Shown piece by piece: positions 40,601 through 53,713 of a stretch of DNA of 64,000 bases; position 1 is the first letter of the stretch, and the number at the start of each line of letters is the position of its first letter. The notes beneath the pieces are model-generated. The model was not told where the DNA came from, did not search any database, and saw nothing but the letters and a program-made list of their open reading frames with translations. The translations under genes and the position numbers were made by a program. This DNA is from Dipteris shenzhenensis (lineage: Eukaryota > Polypodiophyta > Polypodiopsida > Gleicheniales): the NCBI GenBank assembly GCA_047967505.1, contig CM106540.1; one strand, given 5' to 3'.

Positions 40601-43031
40601 ATTATGACAACCCTTAAAGCCCCTCTCATGTTACCCTTCAATCATAGCATTCTTTTAAGGTCTTGGTTTAGGGTTTTCTTGTGTAATAGAGGTCCTAAAA
40701 TGCATTTGGCATTTTCTCTCTCTTTGCTTTGTGATGGCAATGATTATTGCTCAGCCCACCACGATCGGTATTTTTTTCATAACAATCTAGTTGCATCGTT
40801 GTGCAAATCTAACCGCATGGCTAATTTGGTTCTTTGGTTCTCTCATGATCTTTGTAGCACTCAAATTGGCAAGCAAATCCAGAGGAGTGAAGGGATGCAA
40901 ATTTGCATTTTTGCTTCTTTGATCTTTGTTTAATGCCATGGGTGTGTTGGTTCTTGCGCCTTCCGATATGTTGCAATGCTTAGTGAATAATATTTTTGAG
41001 ATATTGTGCTATTTTTGTGGAGTTTTGTGATTAACAGGTGCTTCAGTGTTGCAGGTTTCTCAGATGTAGGACTACGGTTTAACGGTTCGTTAAGAACAAT
41101 TCCTAATGTGAGATATAGACAAAAAGGATGTCATACCTTGGAGGGTATTTGACGATTTCTTCACTGTTGTGAACTTGTAGATGTGGGCCTGCCCAATGCT
41201 TTGTGCGGCTTAATGGTTCACAAGAATGAGGTTTCTTGAACTGAGAAATAGACAAGGAGAGTAGCACATCATGGGGTCTATGCTATATGATTTCATGGAT
41301 TTGGTTTCTATAGTACATTTACATAGGATTTTTTTACCCCTTCCAATTGACGAACAATTTTTTGATGATTATGGGGATGAATACAAAGAAAATGGGTATC
41401 GGTTGTCTTGGCTGGCTCATAGCTATGTCGATTTGACTTAGGTAGTGCATGCATCTTATTTAGGCATGCAAGCCTTGTTTCATTTACATTAGCATCACTA
41501 TATAAGCTCTTGTGGTTGCAAAATGTTCACAAAGTCCTGCACTTACGCTTTGCTTTCATCTGTGAAACAAAGTGGCCACAATATCTCTATGCTCTATTGA
41601 TTATTGTGTCTTATTCTAAGAATTTCTTTGACTATATGTTTTAGCAAAGTTTTGCTAGATGTACAACTATTTTCGTATAATTTGTATGATACAGTTGTGT
41701 GTGGCAATCTCTTCTTATTGGGTTTGGCATTTTCAAATGACATTATTGTGAGTATTTTTAGGCAAACAGCATAATGCCATCAATTGAAAATTCAAGCTCT
41801 CGTTGAGCCATGTGTCATTCCATTTTTAGGAACTTGATGGATAAAAATAAGCCTCTTGCTATGATTAGTTTTTAGCATGCCCTCGACAATGTCTATCAAG
41901 TTATTCTATTTTATGCCTATGGTCAGTTGGTGCACTTTCCTATGATATTCGGCTATGGTGCTCTTTCCACTCGTAGCCATATACAACTCCATCATAGCTT
42001 TATATGTGCATAGTTAGCTTGTGCGACAACATCTTGTGTGCTTTTTTAATTTGATTTCCTATGATATTTGGCTATGTGCTCTTTCTACTCGCATCCATTC
42101 ACAACTCCATCATAGCTGCCCATTTTGCTTGCAGTTTGCATCCTCCCACCTTGCAAAATCTTGCTATAATCTCTCCCTATGCTCATCTCGATTTTGCCAC
42201 CTTACCCTCACCCTCTCGTGACATCCCATCTACATCGCCGCCCTCCATGCCTCATCTCCTAATCTCTAAAGTGGACATGATTGTAGCTCATCGTGGTGCT
42301 CTCTCTGAGGTGATGCAAATTGATATGATGCGCATTGAGATCCAATTGATAATAGCTTGGTGCTACTTTTATGCTCATAGTTTGCATCCTTGTGTGTTTG
42401 TCCATGTGTTTTCGTATCCCTGTGTGTATAAATATGTGACTAGATAGGAAAAGGGAAGAGCGGCCCAAGTTTTGTGTGACGAGGAGTTTTTAGGTGCAAT
42501 GGAACTTTAATTGTTGGTAAGAGACTAGCATGGAAGTTTCCAGCTACTATAGCTTATCGAAGGTAAAGGAATGGATGCTAAGGAGCTTGTAGGGACTGTT
42601 GCATCTAATGGCACAACTTTATATCCAATGATTAAGAAGGAGATGGGCAGATGGAGAGCAGTCATGTTAATTCTCAATGAGACTTTAATCGCATCATTAG
42701 TACGCACAACCTATGGAATGTATATAGTTGATTATTGAAAAGGAAGAAAACCATGTATGCAAAGAGCTCTTGTGCGCATTGGGAAATGACATATGACATT
42801 ATCTTAATTTTTTAAGCATTGTGCTTTATTCAATCGCAATATTTACTATTTGTTTGTTTTGGAATCATCATTAACTCCAATTTTCATTCATTGTAGTGGC
42901 TAGGTATGGAGGTATGTGAAAGATTGGCAACATGCAGGATAGGCTTAAACCTGGTAACTTACTAGCATAATGACATGCACTTGCCCATCCCACAATCTAC
43001 AAATAAAATCACCAATTTCTTGGGAACTTCA
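37610..43031. other. 5.4-kb intergenic stretch, no supported gene
   Basis: No reading frame here shows a recognisable domain. It holds a short (AG)n run (about 37620-37638), a purine-rich stretch at 40010-40200 giving Ser/Pro/Leu-rich frames on the minus strand, and a 63-bp duplication at 41937-42117. Frames such as 38846-39190 and 42061-42447 have no family resemblance and mixed composition. Remnants of old mobile elements are likely, but unprovable by eye. Confidence 0.4.
41937..42117 (+). repeat. Local duplication (about 63 bp, copies 119 bp apart)
   Basis: TTCCTATGATATTCGGCTAT ... CAACTCCATCATAGCT occurs at 41937-41999 and again, with about eight differences, at 42056-42117. Confidence 0.75.
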
Positions 43032-43383
43032 TGTGAAGAGAGTGGGAGAGAAGGAAGGAGTCTCACTTGCAGCTTTCTCACATACACAATGGGGGAATAT
43101 ACACAAAGGTGGAGGCTGAAAACAATTTTCCTCTCCTTAGTTTGAAACCCAAAAGAACTCTAAGTAGAAAAGAATAGGTGAACCCTATATGTGGGTCTCA
43201 AACCAAACTCAGCTAATTAAGGTGGCATACTAACTAAGCCACTAACTAGAGTACATAAAGATAGCTGTCATCTAGCTATTATTCATGGGCGGTGTACCAA
43301 CCGCATCTATAGCTAACAAGTCAGTGACATAAATGCACAACGGTTACCCTAGCATATCACCAGTGGAGCTCGATATCTCAACA
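43032..43383 (-). repeat. 3' LTR of copia A copy 2
   Basis: 352 bp with TGTTGAGATATCGAGC start and ...CTCTTCACA end on the minus strand. The purine tract GAGCTTGAGGGGGAG precedes it. Homologous to 5362-5723. Confidence 0.85.
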
Positions 43384-43399
43384 CTCCCCCTCAAGCTCA

Positions 43400-45110
43400 A
43401 TCCCAATTCTTGCACACCAAGCAGGTCTTTTAACTTGCGTTCGTGAATATGTCAGCTACCTGATCCTCTGTGTTGGCATAAACTAGATCAATAAAACCTA
43501 CTAGAACCTTCTCCCACACATAGTGATGATGCATCTCAATGTGCTTTGTTCTAGCATGATAGACTGGGTTATTTGCCAAGTGTATACTACTCATGTTATC
43601 ACAATAAATGACAACTGGCCCATCTGATGCATATCATAAAGTAGCTTATGCAACCAAGCTACCTCACATGCAGCCATTGTTGCACCCCTGTACTCAGCCT
43701 CTGTGGTCGACAAGGAAACTGTAGGCTATTTCTTGCTACTCTAAGTGATTGTAGCACTCCCAAAAGAGAACATATATCCACTTGTAGATCGTCTATCAGA
43801 AATACTACCAGCCCAATCAGCATTAGTGTATCCATGCAACTGTATCTGAACCCCAGTCTCATAAAATAGTCCATACTACAATGTGGACTTCACATACCTC
43901 AGTATGTGTCTAGCTACATCCAAATGCAGTTTCCTTGGAGCCTGCATAAACTGACTTACCAACCCAACAGCATAGCTCAAATCTGGCCTAATAATAGTCA
44001 TATAAATCAAACTTCCTGCTATGAATCTGTACATAGTAGGGTCTTCTAGAAGCTCACCTGCATCTGTGCTCAACTTCACATTCTGCTCCAAAGGAACTGA
44101 AATAGGCATAGAGCCTATCATCCCATATTTGGACAACATGTCCAATCCATACTACCTTTGCAAGAGCCATATCCCACTTGTGGATCTAATCACCTCAATG
44201 CCCAAGAAGTAATGCAGCTCTCCCAAATCCTTCATCTCAAACTTTTACTTCAATAGCATTTTCACATGAAGGATATCTTCATCACTATCACCTATGATGA
44301 TCAAATCATCAACATAAATGACAAGTAGCATAATGCCTTTCTTTGTTTTTCTCACATAAAGTGAGAAATTTGCCTTGGAAATATGAAAGCCAATAGTGAC
44401 AAGATGCTTTCCTATCTTGTCAAACCATGCTCTGGGTGCTTGCTTCAAGCAATACAAGGCTTTCTTCAACCTACAAACAAACTCAGGATGAACAGCATGA
44501 ACATAACCTTAAACTTGGTGGCTGCTTGATATAGACCTCTTCTTGCAAATCACCATGCAAGAAAGCATTCTTCACATCCATCTGATGTAAAAACCATCCC
44601 TTTGATGCAGCCATAGCAATGACTGCTCTTACAGTTGCCATCCTTGCAACCGGACTGAATGTTTCTTCATAATCAATGCCATATGTCTATGCATACCCCT
44701 TGACAACCATCTGCATTGTGCTTCACCTTATAAACCCACTTGTAGCCAATTGTATTCTTGTCTTTAGGCAAAGGCACCAATTCCCATGTAGCATTTGCTT
44801 CCAAGGGATCCATTTCTTCATCCATGGCCTACTCCCATTTTTCTTTCCCCATGGCTTGCTCAAAAGAAGTGCGTTCTGGTTCATGTATCACTTTGACCAT
44901 ATAGGCATAGTGAATGGCTGTAAATCCATCATATTTCAGCCTATCCACAAGAAACCTAGCTCTGGTAGACCTGCGCAAAATAGGCTCACTACCAAGTGCT
45001 CTCAAAACATCCCTTGTCTTCCTTACTCCAGGTGTAACAACAAAAGGAATACCCAACTCATCATCAAGGCTCTATTCTGAGCCACTGGATTCACCAACCA
45101 CATAAGAGTG
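43400..45110 (-). pseudogene. Copia A copy 2 reverse transcriptase and RNase H
   Basis: Minus-strand pieces in order: 'RALGSEPILRRSTRARFLVD' linker (45056-44829); reverse transcriptase with 'ALYCLKQAPRAWFDKIGKHL' and the active site LLVIYVDDLIIIGDSDEDI (44469-44245); 'MIGSMPISVPLEQNVKLSTD' and 'TIIRPDLSYAVGLVSQFMQA' (44145-43876); RNase H fragments (43874-43660). At least five frame breaks separate them. The polymerase box is intact here but deleted in copy 1. Confidence 0.85.
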
Positions 45111-45479
45111 ACTTGCATTCACATCAACCATGCGCTGATCTACTTTCTCTTTTCCTTCTTGTGATACTTGCATACCACTATCTGCATTGCTTCGAGGAAA
45201 TCCTCCTAATCTGAATTTGCCTATCCATGGTGAAGTATGTGAACCATTGCTAGAGGATGCTATAGGTCCACTAATACTTTGTGATTGTTGGTGTGAATTC
45301 TAGGCAGCATTACCATTTTGTGCATCTACATCATCAATCACATTTACTGGTTTATACCAACTGCTCATCTCATCAAAAACAACATCTCTTCTCACTGTAA
45401 ACTTACGAGTAGAAGGGTTATAGCATCTATACCATTTCTGCTGCAAAGACTAACCAATAAAGATGCACTTCTCAGCTTT

Positions 45480-46160
45480 TGGATCCAAGTCTCAACTCAT
45501 CTGGCACATGAACATAGGCAATGCAACCAAAAACTTTCAAATGAGAAATATCTAGTTTCCTACCAGTATACCTGTCCTCTGGCATCATGCCATGTATTGC
45601 TACAGTGGGAGTCCTGTTCATTATGTAGACTATTGTAGCAACTACTTCAGCCTAATAATAATATGGTAGGTCTTTTTCGTTGAGCATGGCATGAGATACC
45701 TCTCCAATATGCTTGTTTTTCCTTTCTGCAAGTCCATTTTGCTGTGGGGTATGACTACATGAATATTACTACTTTATGCTCCCGCAAGAACCTTGCAAAC
45801 TCATTTGAGAGGTACTCTCCCCCTCGATCTGACCTTAGGCATTTTATTTGCAAGCCTATTTCTTTTTCAACCATAGCTTTGAAAGCTTTGAAATGCCCAA
45901 ACGCTTCAATGTTCTTTTTCATAAAATACACCCAAACTTTTCTACTGTAGTCATCAATAAAAGTGACAAAATAATGACAGCCTCCAATAGATGCATATTT
46001 GGTAGTCCACACATCAAAGTGGATTAATTCCAATGGCCTCTTACTCTCTTGAACATGTCTAGAAAATGGTTTCCTTGCCTGTTGACAGGCTTCACATACC
46101 TTATGCATTTCTACAGCCTTGAACTTAGGCAATCCTGCAACAATATTTTGGGTATGCATT
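45480..46160 (-). pseudogene. Copia A copy 2 integrase
   Basis: Minus strand 46159-45755: 'VAGLPKFKAVEMHKVCEACQ', 'RPLELIHFDVWTTKYASIGG' (first Asp), HYFVTFIDDYSRKVWVYFM, 'LQIKCLRSDRGGEYLSNEF' (second Asp, with DRGGEY). The Glu region continues, frameshifted, to about 45560. This is the D,D35E enzyme that would insert the cDNA. Confidence 0.85.
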
Positions 46161-46254
46161 AATTTAAGTCATTGTACATTAACATGACCAATGCGTTTAT
46201 GCCAAATATCAATATCTGCAACTACAGTGGTCCCATGTGCAAACATTATTGCAC

Positions 46255-47560
46255 TCAATTCAGGCATGTCCACATCATGAGGATTAAATTTGACCTCAAG
46301 CCTTGCTCAACCATTTGACCAATAGAAACCAGGTTCTTGGTGATATTTGAGACATGAAATACATCAGACAGGTATTTCTTTTTTCCATCTTGCATAGACA
46401 AAGGAATTTTACCAATCTGCACAATAGGATGTGCAGTATCATCACCAGTCTCCAAAATCCTAGTCTTTCCATTTTCCTTGCATCCTGCATCCATTCTACA
46501 TGACCTGTCATGTGGTTTGATGCACCTGAGTCAACATACCACACATCATTGCTTTCTTCTACACTTGTCATGGAATTGGTCATGGGCTGCACCATAAACA
46601 GATGCTCATTTTTGTCATCACCCTGTCTACTAGAGGATGCATAATTGCCTTGCTGCCATTTTCCAGTCATGATGTCATTCTGCTTTTTATAGCAGTCTTT
46701 AACCATATGACCCATTTTACCATAGTAGTAGCATTCAACATTGTTGTTTGCATTTTGGCCTCTCTGCCATCCACCACGACCTCTTTGGCTCCCCTTGCCT
46801 CTAAAGTTACCACGTCCTCATCCATAGGACTGGTTTTCTTGAATTTGCTACATATTCTGATTTCTGTCATAGCCTCCAAATCGGCCTGCTCTACCTCTGG
46901 CTCTACCTCTTCTAGCATTTGAGTAGAAAATAGCTTCTTTTGAAGTTCCTCTTGAAGAAGATGCACCACCATTTCTCTGCTCTTCAGAAATTAGAAGAGT
47001 AATCAACTCCTCAAAATCAAGAAAATTCTCACGGATGGCAATGGATGTCCAGAATTGTGCATAATCCTTTCCTAGACCATTGAAGGTCACAGAAACTAAA
47101 TCATCATCTTCCACTGGCGACCCAATAGAAGCAAGTGCATCTGCAATCTTCTTCAACTTCATGTGGTAGTCATTGATGCTCATATTTTCTCTCTGCACAT
47201 TATGCAACTCCTGCTTGAGCTGCATTTTCCTGGCTTGCGTATTTGTGCGATACATTTTTGTCAAAGTATCCCATGCCTCCTTCAGCGTGCTTGCATCCTA
47301 AATATGCACAATCATAGAATCTAAAATACTGATAGACAGCCAATACATAACTTTTCTGGCTCTCTCATGCCAACCTTTAAATGCCTGCAACTCCTATTGA
47401 TTGGGAACATTAGTAATAACTGGTTCTTGTTCAGCTCTAGTAATGAACTCCCAATAGCCTTTTCCCTTAAGGAAATTCATTATTCTAAACTTCCATGCTT
47501 GGAAGTTGTTCTTGTCAAGCTTTTCAGTGACAATCTGTGAAAGAGCATTAGACACCATTA
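46255..47560 (-). pseudogene. Copia A copy 2 gag, zinc knuckle and protease
   Basis: Gag begins near 47558 with 'ALSQIVTEKLDKNNFQAWKF' (frame broken soon after). It continues as TRKMQLKQELHNVQRENMSI and 'DDLVSVTFNGLGKDYAQFW' (47264-46848). A Gly/Arg-rich stretch and knuckle remnant, MGHMVKDCYKKQ, follow. The protease shows WYVDSGASNHMTGH (46540 region) with the DSGA site intact, unlike copy 1. Confidence 0.85.
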
Positions 47561-47772
47561 CAGAACACAGCAAAATATTCTATCACTACAAAAAACACAA
47601 CTTCTGCCTCACAAAGGCAAATCTGCAAAATTGACGAGAGTGGTATTTGACCACATAGTCACTTCCTAGTGACGATTATGCATCGATAGGCAATAAGAAT
47701 GATTCTATCACTCCCAATATCTCTATGCACAGGCATACGATGTAATTTCTGCAATAACTTTTCACTGACCTG

Positions 47773-49434
47773 TAGAACAATGGTTGCACAGCAAAAAGAG
47801 GGCACTTTCTTAAGTACCTATGAAAAACTTCTACCACCAAAACGGGCCCCGAAATGGCCTCAAATTAGAAAAATAATGCCCTCTCATTGCACCGCAAAGG
47901 GCGTCCCAATCTCAGAAAATGCACTCTTGCACTTTCCGGCTGTGCTACCTACAGAGATTTGCTCCCAAACTCGAAAAAAAAAGGAAAGCAACATTGACCC
48001 TCTTACTAGGACACCGTGAACGTAGTTTGATTTTTGGGCTCCTTACCACGAACCTATGCTACAACTTGGCAAGAGTGAATGATCCTCCCCTAGACAATGA
48101 TCAGCCACCAAATCCAAATCCTAAGAATTTTATACAATCCTTCCACCACCTCCTCCAAAGGTTTGACAACCTCAACAACCACCCACCAATGATCCATCCC
48201 CTCCTCCACTAATGAGTCATAGGTAGATATCCATCCTTCCCCAACTACCCACACTTATCAAATTGCTCTTGGAATTCAACCATAGGTAATGGCGTTATAG
48301 TCAGCAAGTTTGATGGGGATCCTTTGGTAAATTTTAGATGTGTATATTCTTCCCAGCTATTCACTTCCTATTGCTCCTTATTGGCCACCAACTTTTAGGA
48401 TTCTATACTCGCTTCCTATTTCTCCTTATTGGCCACCATTTACTTCCAATCCCTAACCTTTTTGGGACTTTACAGATAAAACTCAATTGGAAATCTAGCA
48501 AAATCACATGACTTTATGACAAACTCGTTTGAAACTTTAGAAAATAACACAAAAGGAGATTCCAAAAAATTAGCGAATTTTGCATGGTATAATAATTGCA
48601 TCAATTTTTGGGTTGTGTAGAAAGAATCCTTGGTAGCCTTGCACAAGGGCTCCTTTTGTGCTCGGCATTAGGGCAAGTACGGGCCTTGGAGAAAAGCAAA
48701 AGCTGGATTGGACCAAATGTCCCAACAAGGGAGAATTGAGAGAGTGGTAGGGGGATTAGAATCATCATCATTTAGTTCTCAAGTAGGGAATGGATTGTGA
48801 GGGACATGGCTTATGGTAGCACACAACTAGCTCTAGATAGTTAAGTAAGGAGAACATTGATCAGAGGGCTCAGTGGGTGTCTCAACGTAGAGAGGGTATG
48901 GAGATGATTTGTGAGGAGAAGGAGATAGATCTAGTAATTGATGATCAAGAGAAGGATCTTAGAGGCAAGTACTAATGGTTTGTGTATTATAGAGGAGGTC
49001 TTAGAAGCATGTACTATTGATGATCAAGTTGTTGAAGTTTAAAGAAGGTCGTGAAGTTGCTACCATGCATGCTAAAGGTAAATACGTAGCATAGGCTCAT
49101 ATAGATTTGAAGTTTCTTAGGCACTTGCTTCTATTGATGTTCTTAGGGGAGTTGCTCCTGCAAGCATGGGGGAAGAGAGGGGGAGGGAGTCACAAGGGAA
49201 AGAAGGTTGCTTGCACAAGCAAAGAGGGGATGGAGCAATCCTTAAGAGAGGGGGGAGGGGGTTGTAGTCGCAAGGGAAGAGGGGGGTAGTTTGCTTAAGC
49301 AAGAGACTAGTGGTGGAAAGCATGCGGGTAATAAGGGGGAAAGGGATGGCAATAAGAGCGAACATAGGGGGGTGGGGGGGAGAATCTAGGGTAGCAAGGG
49401 AAGGAGGTGGAAACTGCGAGTGCATGTGCGCACA

Positions 49435-49472
<38 letters not shown>

Positions 49473-51165
49473 GGGACGAGGATTTGGGGAGGAGTGGGAT
49501 TAAAGAGAGGATGAGGAAAAGATTTAGACGGTGGGACTTCATAGGGTGGAGGTCTTGAGGATGAGGAAGACGGTAGAGGGTAAGGGAGAGCAAATTGAGA
49601 GGGTGAGCACCTAGAAGATGAGGAAGAGCAAGAGGGTGAGCATGCAAATACTTTTATTAGTAAGTGCTAGTAATACATATGCCTTTCAAATTGGGTATAA
49701 GTGGCATGCCAATGTCGTTGCCGCTACTTGAATATTTCCCACAACCTCATATCAAACCATTCATAGTAGTTTCCATTCTCTAATAGCACCCCTTATACAA
49801 TTGAATAGCCACACACTTTGTCTCATAGCACTCCCTCATAGTCTGAAATACTGAAGAGCCACATGATGCATTGAAGCTCATATCCTATTGAGATGAAGCA
49901 CCTCAAAACACCCATGATATACAACCATACAAAGCACCCATAAGCCCTTGAACTTGAAGGCTTGGACTTGAAAATAAATTTGGAAGAAGCATGAAAGACT
50001 CTGAGCAATTGAACCAATGAAATAACCATAACTAAAAAACAATTTGAAGGAAGGAAATATAGGAGGAAGGGCTCATAACACCTGAGCATTGGAGCTAATC
50101 AAGTTAGCTAAATGAGAGAAGTCCCTCACCTGAATCTTGATGGACATAGGTGGACCCCCGGTGGACCTCCGTGTTGCTTCCATCTAAGCTCATTCGCAAT
50201 TTCACATGCCCTACAATTTGTTGGAAACATCGACTCAAGCATACACGGTGTTTACATCATATTAAAGTTATGCATAATACGTGTGGGCACTACCTCCTAG
50301 TATAATGATAAAGCAAGTGCTTTTGGATGCAAAAGGGAAAGCAAACGATTTTTAAAGGGGTGTTAATTTTTGAACACACAACTCAATTAGCCTCTTTAAA
50401 AATTACACGTAGAAATTGGCAAAAGGAGTTCTAATCCTCCACTATTGCATGGAAAACAAGCTAAACAAAACACAAATGCAAAACAAGAGTGCATGATTGG
50501 GAGACATGATAAAGGAAAAAGTTAAATATTTTTAGCACTAACTGGACATGTTGTATTCTCCATAAAGGCACTCATCTTTTTTGCCTTGCTAAGGGTCTAT
50601 GGAGGATGGAGAAGGGTTTTGCTAATCAGGTTAATTGTTTATAAGTTAGTTAGTCAAGCTAACCATGCTAATGGCTTGTTAATGGGTGTTTATTGTTAGG
50701 ACTACTGGTAGTTTAGGCCATTGTAATGAGTTTTAGGTTTAGGGTTTTGTCTTTTTGTGAGGGTCCTAAATGATTTTGCGACTTTGTGTGATTAAGTTTT
50801 TGGCCTTACATGAGGGGTAGTCAATTAATTTGTCATTTAGCTTTTATGACACCATCTGTATTAAAAGCATATGAAATGAGGGTCATTTGCTAAAATGGCC
50901 ACGTCCCCACTCATATTCAATGGCTTATCCCCTCTTTCATCTCTTCTCTGTTCTCTCTTTTCACTCATCTACCTTTCCCCATATTCATGCACCTTACTTC
51001 CATTTTTGGCCTGCCCTCTGGGGTAGCCTTAGCAACGATGCGATTTTGGCAAAGCAAAAATTAGGCATTTTTTGAATTTTTCGGAAGTGCATTTTTCCTA
51101 TTGGCCCTTCTTCATTGGACTTCAATGCAGACTTTAAAGTGGCTGACTTTCTCTCTCTCTCTCTC

Positions 51166-51206
<41 letters not shown>

Positions 51207-51264
51207 CTTCTTTATCGCCTCAAGTCTTCTTATAGAGGATCTCCACCTTTTCTCCCACACCCTC

Positions 51265-51303
<39 letters not shown>

Positions 51304-51794
51304 CTTTATCTCCTCCAGTCTTCCTCCACACCATTTCCAGTGGATTCCTTTCTGTTTACTTTTTTTATCTTGGGCAGGCCTTATGAATGATTGAATATCA
51401 TTTGCCTTGTTCTCTTTCCCTTTCATAACCTTTCTTTTCCCTTTTATAAGTTATTGGAAAATTTTATTATAATTTTATCCGAACTACTTTACATTTTCTC
51501 TAAATGGGGACTTAGTGATTGTGCCACCTTGTTGAAAGCAAGGCCGAAGTGGTGACTGGAGCATAGAAACCTCTCAAAAGACACCACAATCAACAAATCT
51601 ATAAACCACGATGGACTACTTTCACTTTAGCTTAGAATTCAATAAACCAGCAATGTACTCATTTGCATAATGTAGAGACCATTGCCTTGCATACATTATG
51701 CATAATGCACACTATCAACGTGCAAAGGCACAAAGGGTATCTGTCATTCATTAGAGGCATAAAATTGGAGGCCCCAGGGTGAAAAGGATGGAGA
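47773..51794. other. 4-kb intergenic stretch with possible gag remnant and microsatellites
   Basis: Around 48050-48340 (plus) the text 'NDPPLDNDQPPNPNPKNFIQ' and, in another frame, VSKFDGDPLVNFR resembles a gypsy Gag start, but is too short to be sure. A roughly 45-bp duplication (TCCTTATTGGCCACCA) occurs at 48366-48437. Microsatellites: (GA)n at 49439-49470, (CT)n at 51149-51203 and 51269-51302. The stretch 49140-49640 is purine-rich. No supported gene. Confidence 0.4.
51149..51302 (+). repeat. CT microsatellites
   Basis: Two (CT)n blocks, 51149-51203 and 51269-51302, separated by about 65 bp of unrelated sequence. Confidence 0.95.
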
Positions 51795-51944
51795 CAGTGT
51801 GGAAGATAGTTGCTAGTAAAGGGATATTTGTGAAGAAATGATGGAAATTGACAAAGGTGAGGGAGAGGAAGATGGAAGATTTCACACTAGATTCCCTCGC
51901 CCACCACTGAGTGCTCATAGAGGATATGATTTGGGAAATGTGAC

Positions 51945-53440
51945 ATGGTATCAACAGACAAAGCTGACGGCTTGGCCCAGGATCATCGATCCCATCCAAA
52001 ATGGTCTTCTGATGTGAACTTTGAAGATGCATTTCCTGAACTCCCCACAGAAAGAACTCTTGCAGCTACCCTTCACCAGTCAAGCCTGAAATGGGGCTCA
52101 GGGACCCTCAGACAAGATAGACTTTCTCCACTTTGAGTGAAAAGCCTCTACCGCAAGAAAAGAATGGACGCGCATCGTCAGACTTCAGAGCTAGGAGGGG
52201 TGGCGCCATGGTATCTTACTCGGCGGCCGCTTATAAAGCTAGAGGAGGGTTCTTTTCCCAACTGAGGAAGGACAGACGAGGGCAAAGAAGGACGCTCTAC
52301 CTCTGCTTCTGCTCCCAAGCCATAAGAAATTGGAGACCCCCAGAGCAGTTGAAAGCCCTTCGAGCGCAGCAAAGGAGGTGAAAGAGGAACCTTTGGAATC
52401 CCTCATGGAAGTAAAGAAGGAGATAGAGGAACTCCAAGAGCCAAAGCCCACTGAAGCGAGAGCGATGGACCCCAAGGAGGAGAAGAAGAAGGAAACAAGG
52501 AGGCCCTTCATTGCGAGAAGGAAAAGGATGACTCACAGACCCCAGAAGACAGTGCCAAAGCTGCTGAAGAAGAAGAGGCTACTGGTGGTGAGGGCCAAGA
52601 ATCTCCAAGAGGTAAGCAGATTGCTACCTTCATTAATGAAGACTTGCTTTCTATCTCCATTGAATGGCTTAGTAGCCACGCATCGATTGGATTCCTCCCA
52701 GGGTCTAGACCTCCTCTTGTCTTCATTGAAAACTCGATTAGACAAGGCATTAGTGTCACCAATGTTATATTTTTAAGGAAGGGATTCTTTGTCTTCCTCT
52801 TTGAGTCTCCCAGCATGGCCTCCAAGGCTCTCAACTGCACCCTCTCGACTGTCAGACACCAACCTCTCTACTTAGAGAAGTGGAAGCAGAACTTTAACCC
52901 TGATCTCCCTAGATCCACTATTTCTCTTGTGTGGGTTGACCTCCCAGATTTGCCCCTCTCTCTCTGCAACCAATTAGCTTCTTTGTGCAGTGGTTTGGGC
53001 GAGGTAGTTGGAGTTGAGAAGGAAAACTTCATTAATCCTAGAGCTAACCCTCAAGTTTATATTAAGATGGATATTGCTAAGGACCTTCCCAACACATTGG
53101 TTATGGTCAACAGGAATGGAAGTGTGTACAGGGAACAACCCCTTCTCTATAAAAATCTTCCAACTCATGGTTCTTGTGTGGATTCTCTAGTCAAGTAGTT
53201 AAGAATTGCCCACAGAGGAGGACCAAAGCTAAGCCCAAGGATCCTGCACCTACCAGTGGTAAACAAGCTAAAAAAGGGACCCCCAAGCTAGTTTCTACTA
53301 AAAAATCCCTTCTCCAGAAGAAAAACCCTATCAAACCCTTGCTCCCCCAGGATAAAGGCAAAGGGATTATTGATGACACCATAGCTCTTAACAATTCTTT
53401 TGACACCCTGGCAGAGAGTGAAACTGAGGCGTGGATTTAA
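51945..53440 (+). pseudogene. LINE ORF1 (DUF4283-like, RNA-binding)
   Basis: A Lys/Glu-rich N-terminal part (52330-52620) precedes a DUF4283-like domain at 52644-53198: 'SRPPLVFIENSIRQG', 'LRKGFFVFLFESPSMASKAL', then 'PLYLEKWKQNFNPDLP', 'ISLVWVDLPDLPLSLCNQLA'. Remains of a knuckle (CGFSSQVVKNCPQ) and a Lys/Pro-rich tail follow (53174-53440) in another frame. Plant LINE ORF1 proteins bind the element's RNA. Several frameshifts. Confidence 0.75.
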
Positions 53441-53713
53441 AAAAATCAGAACTTAGACATTGACTCTTAGATAGAACCAGGCTGATCAAAAGATTTTGAA
53501 GAGGATATAAACAAAGAGGATGAGATGGCCTCTTCAAAAATCAGTGTGAGGAAGACCTAGAGGGTGATCAAGATATGGGGGTTGAAAAGGATACTGCTGA
53601 CCAAGGTAAGGCTTTTACCCAGGTACAAAGCAAGAGAAAACTCTCTCAAGGAAAAAATGCCTTCCCTCAGATAAGCAACCCCAATCCCAGGGCTAGAAAG
53701 GAAACTAAGAAGA

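Larger units (their letters stand above)
43032..47772 (-). mobile_element. Ty1-copia family A, copy 2 (fuller, no 5' LTR)
   Basis: The better copy of the family at 5362-8982, on the same strand. It keeps the 3' LTR, RNase H, full reverse transcriptase with YVDD, integrase, protease and gag, all with frameshifts and stops. Homology with copy 1 runs across both, including non-coding sequence upstream of gag, and stops at the same base (GACCTG, 47772). No sequence like the 3' LTR lies beyond, so the 5' LTR and primer site are missing. Compared with copy 1 it lacks about 80 bp between protease and integrase. Confidence 0.9.

Noticed and set aside
47773-48300. Searching here for the missing 5' LTR of copia A copy 2
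   Set aside because: None of the sequence resembles the 3' LTR at 43032-43383, and no TGGTATCAGAGC primer site is present.
51115-51426. Ser/Leu- and Arg/Glu-repeat frames on both strands
   Set aside because: Translations of CT microsatellites.
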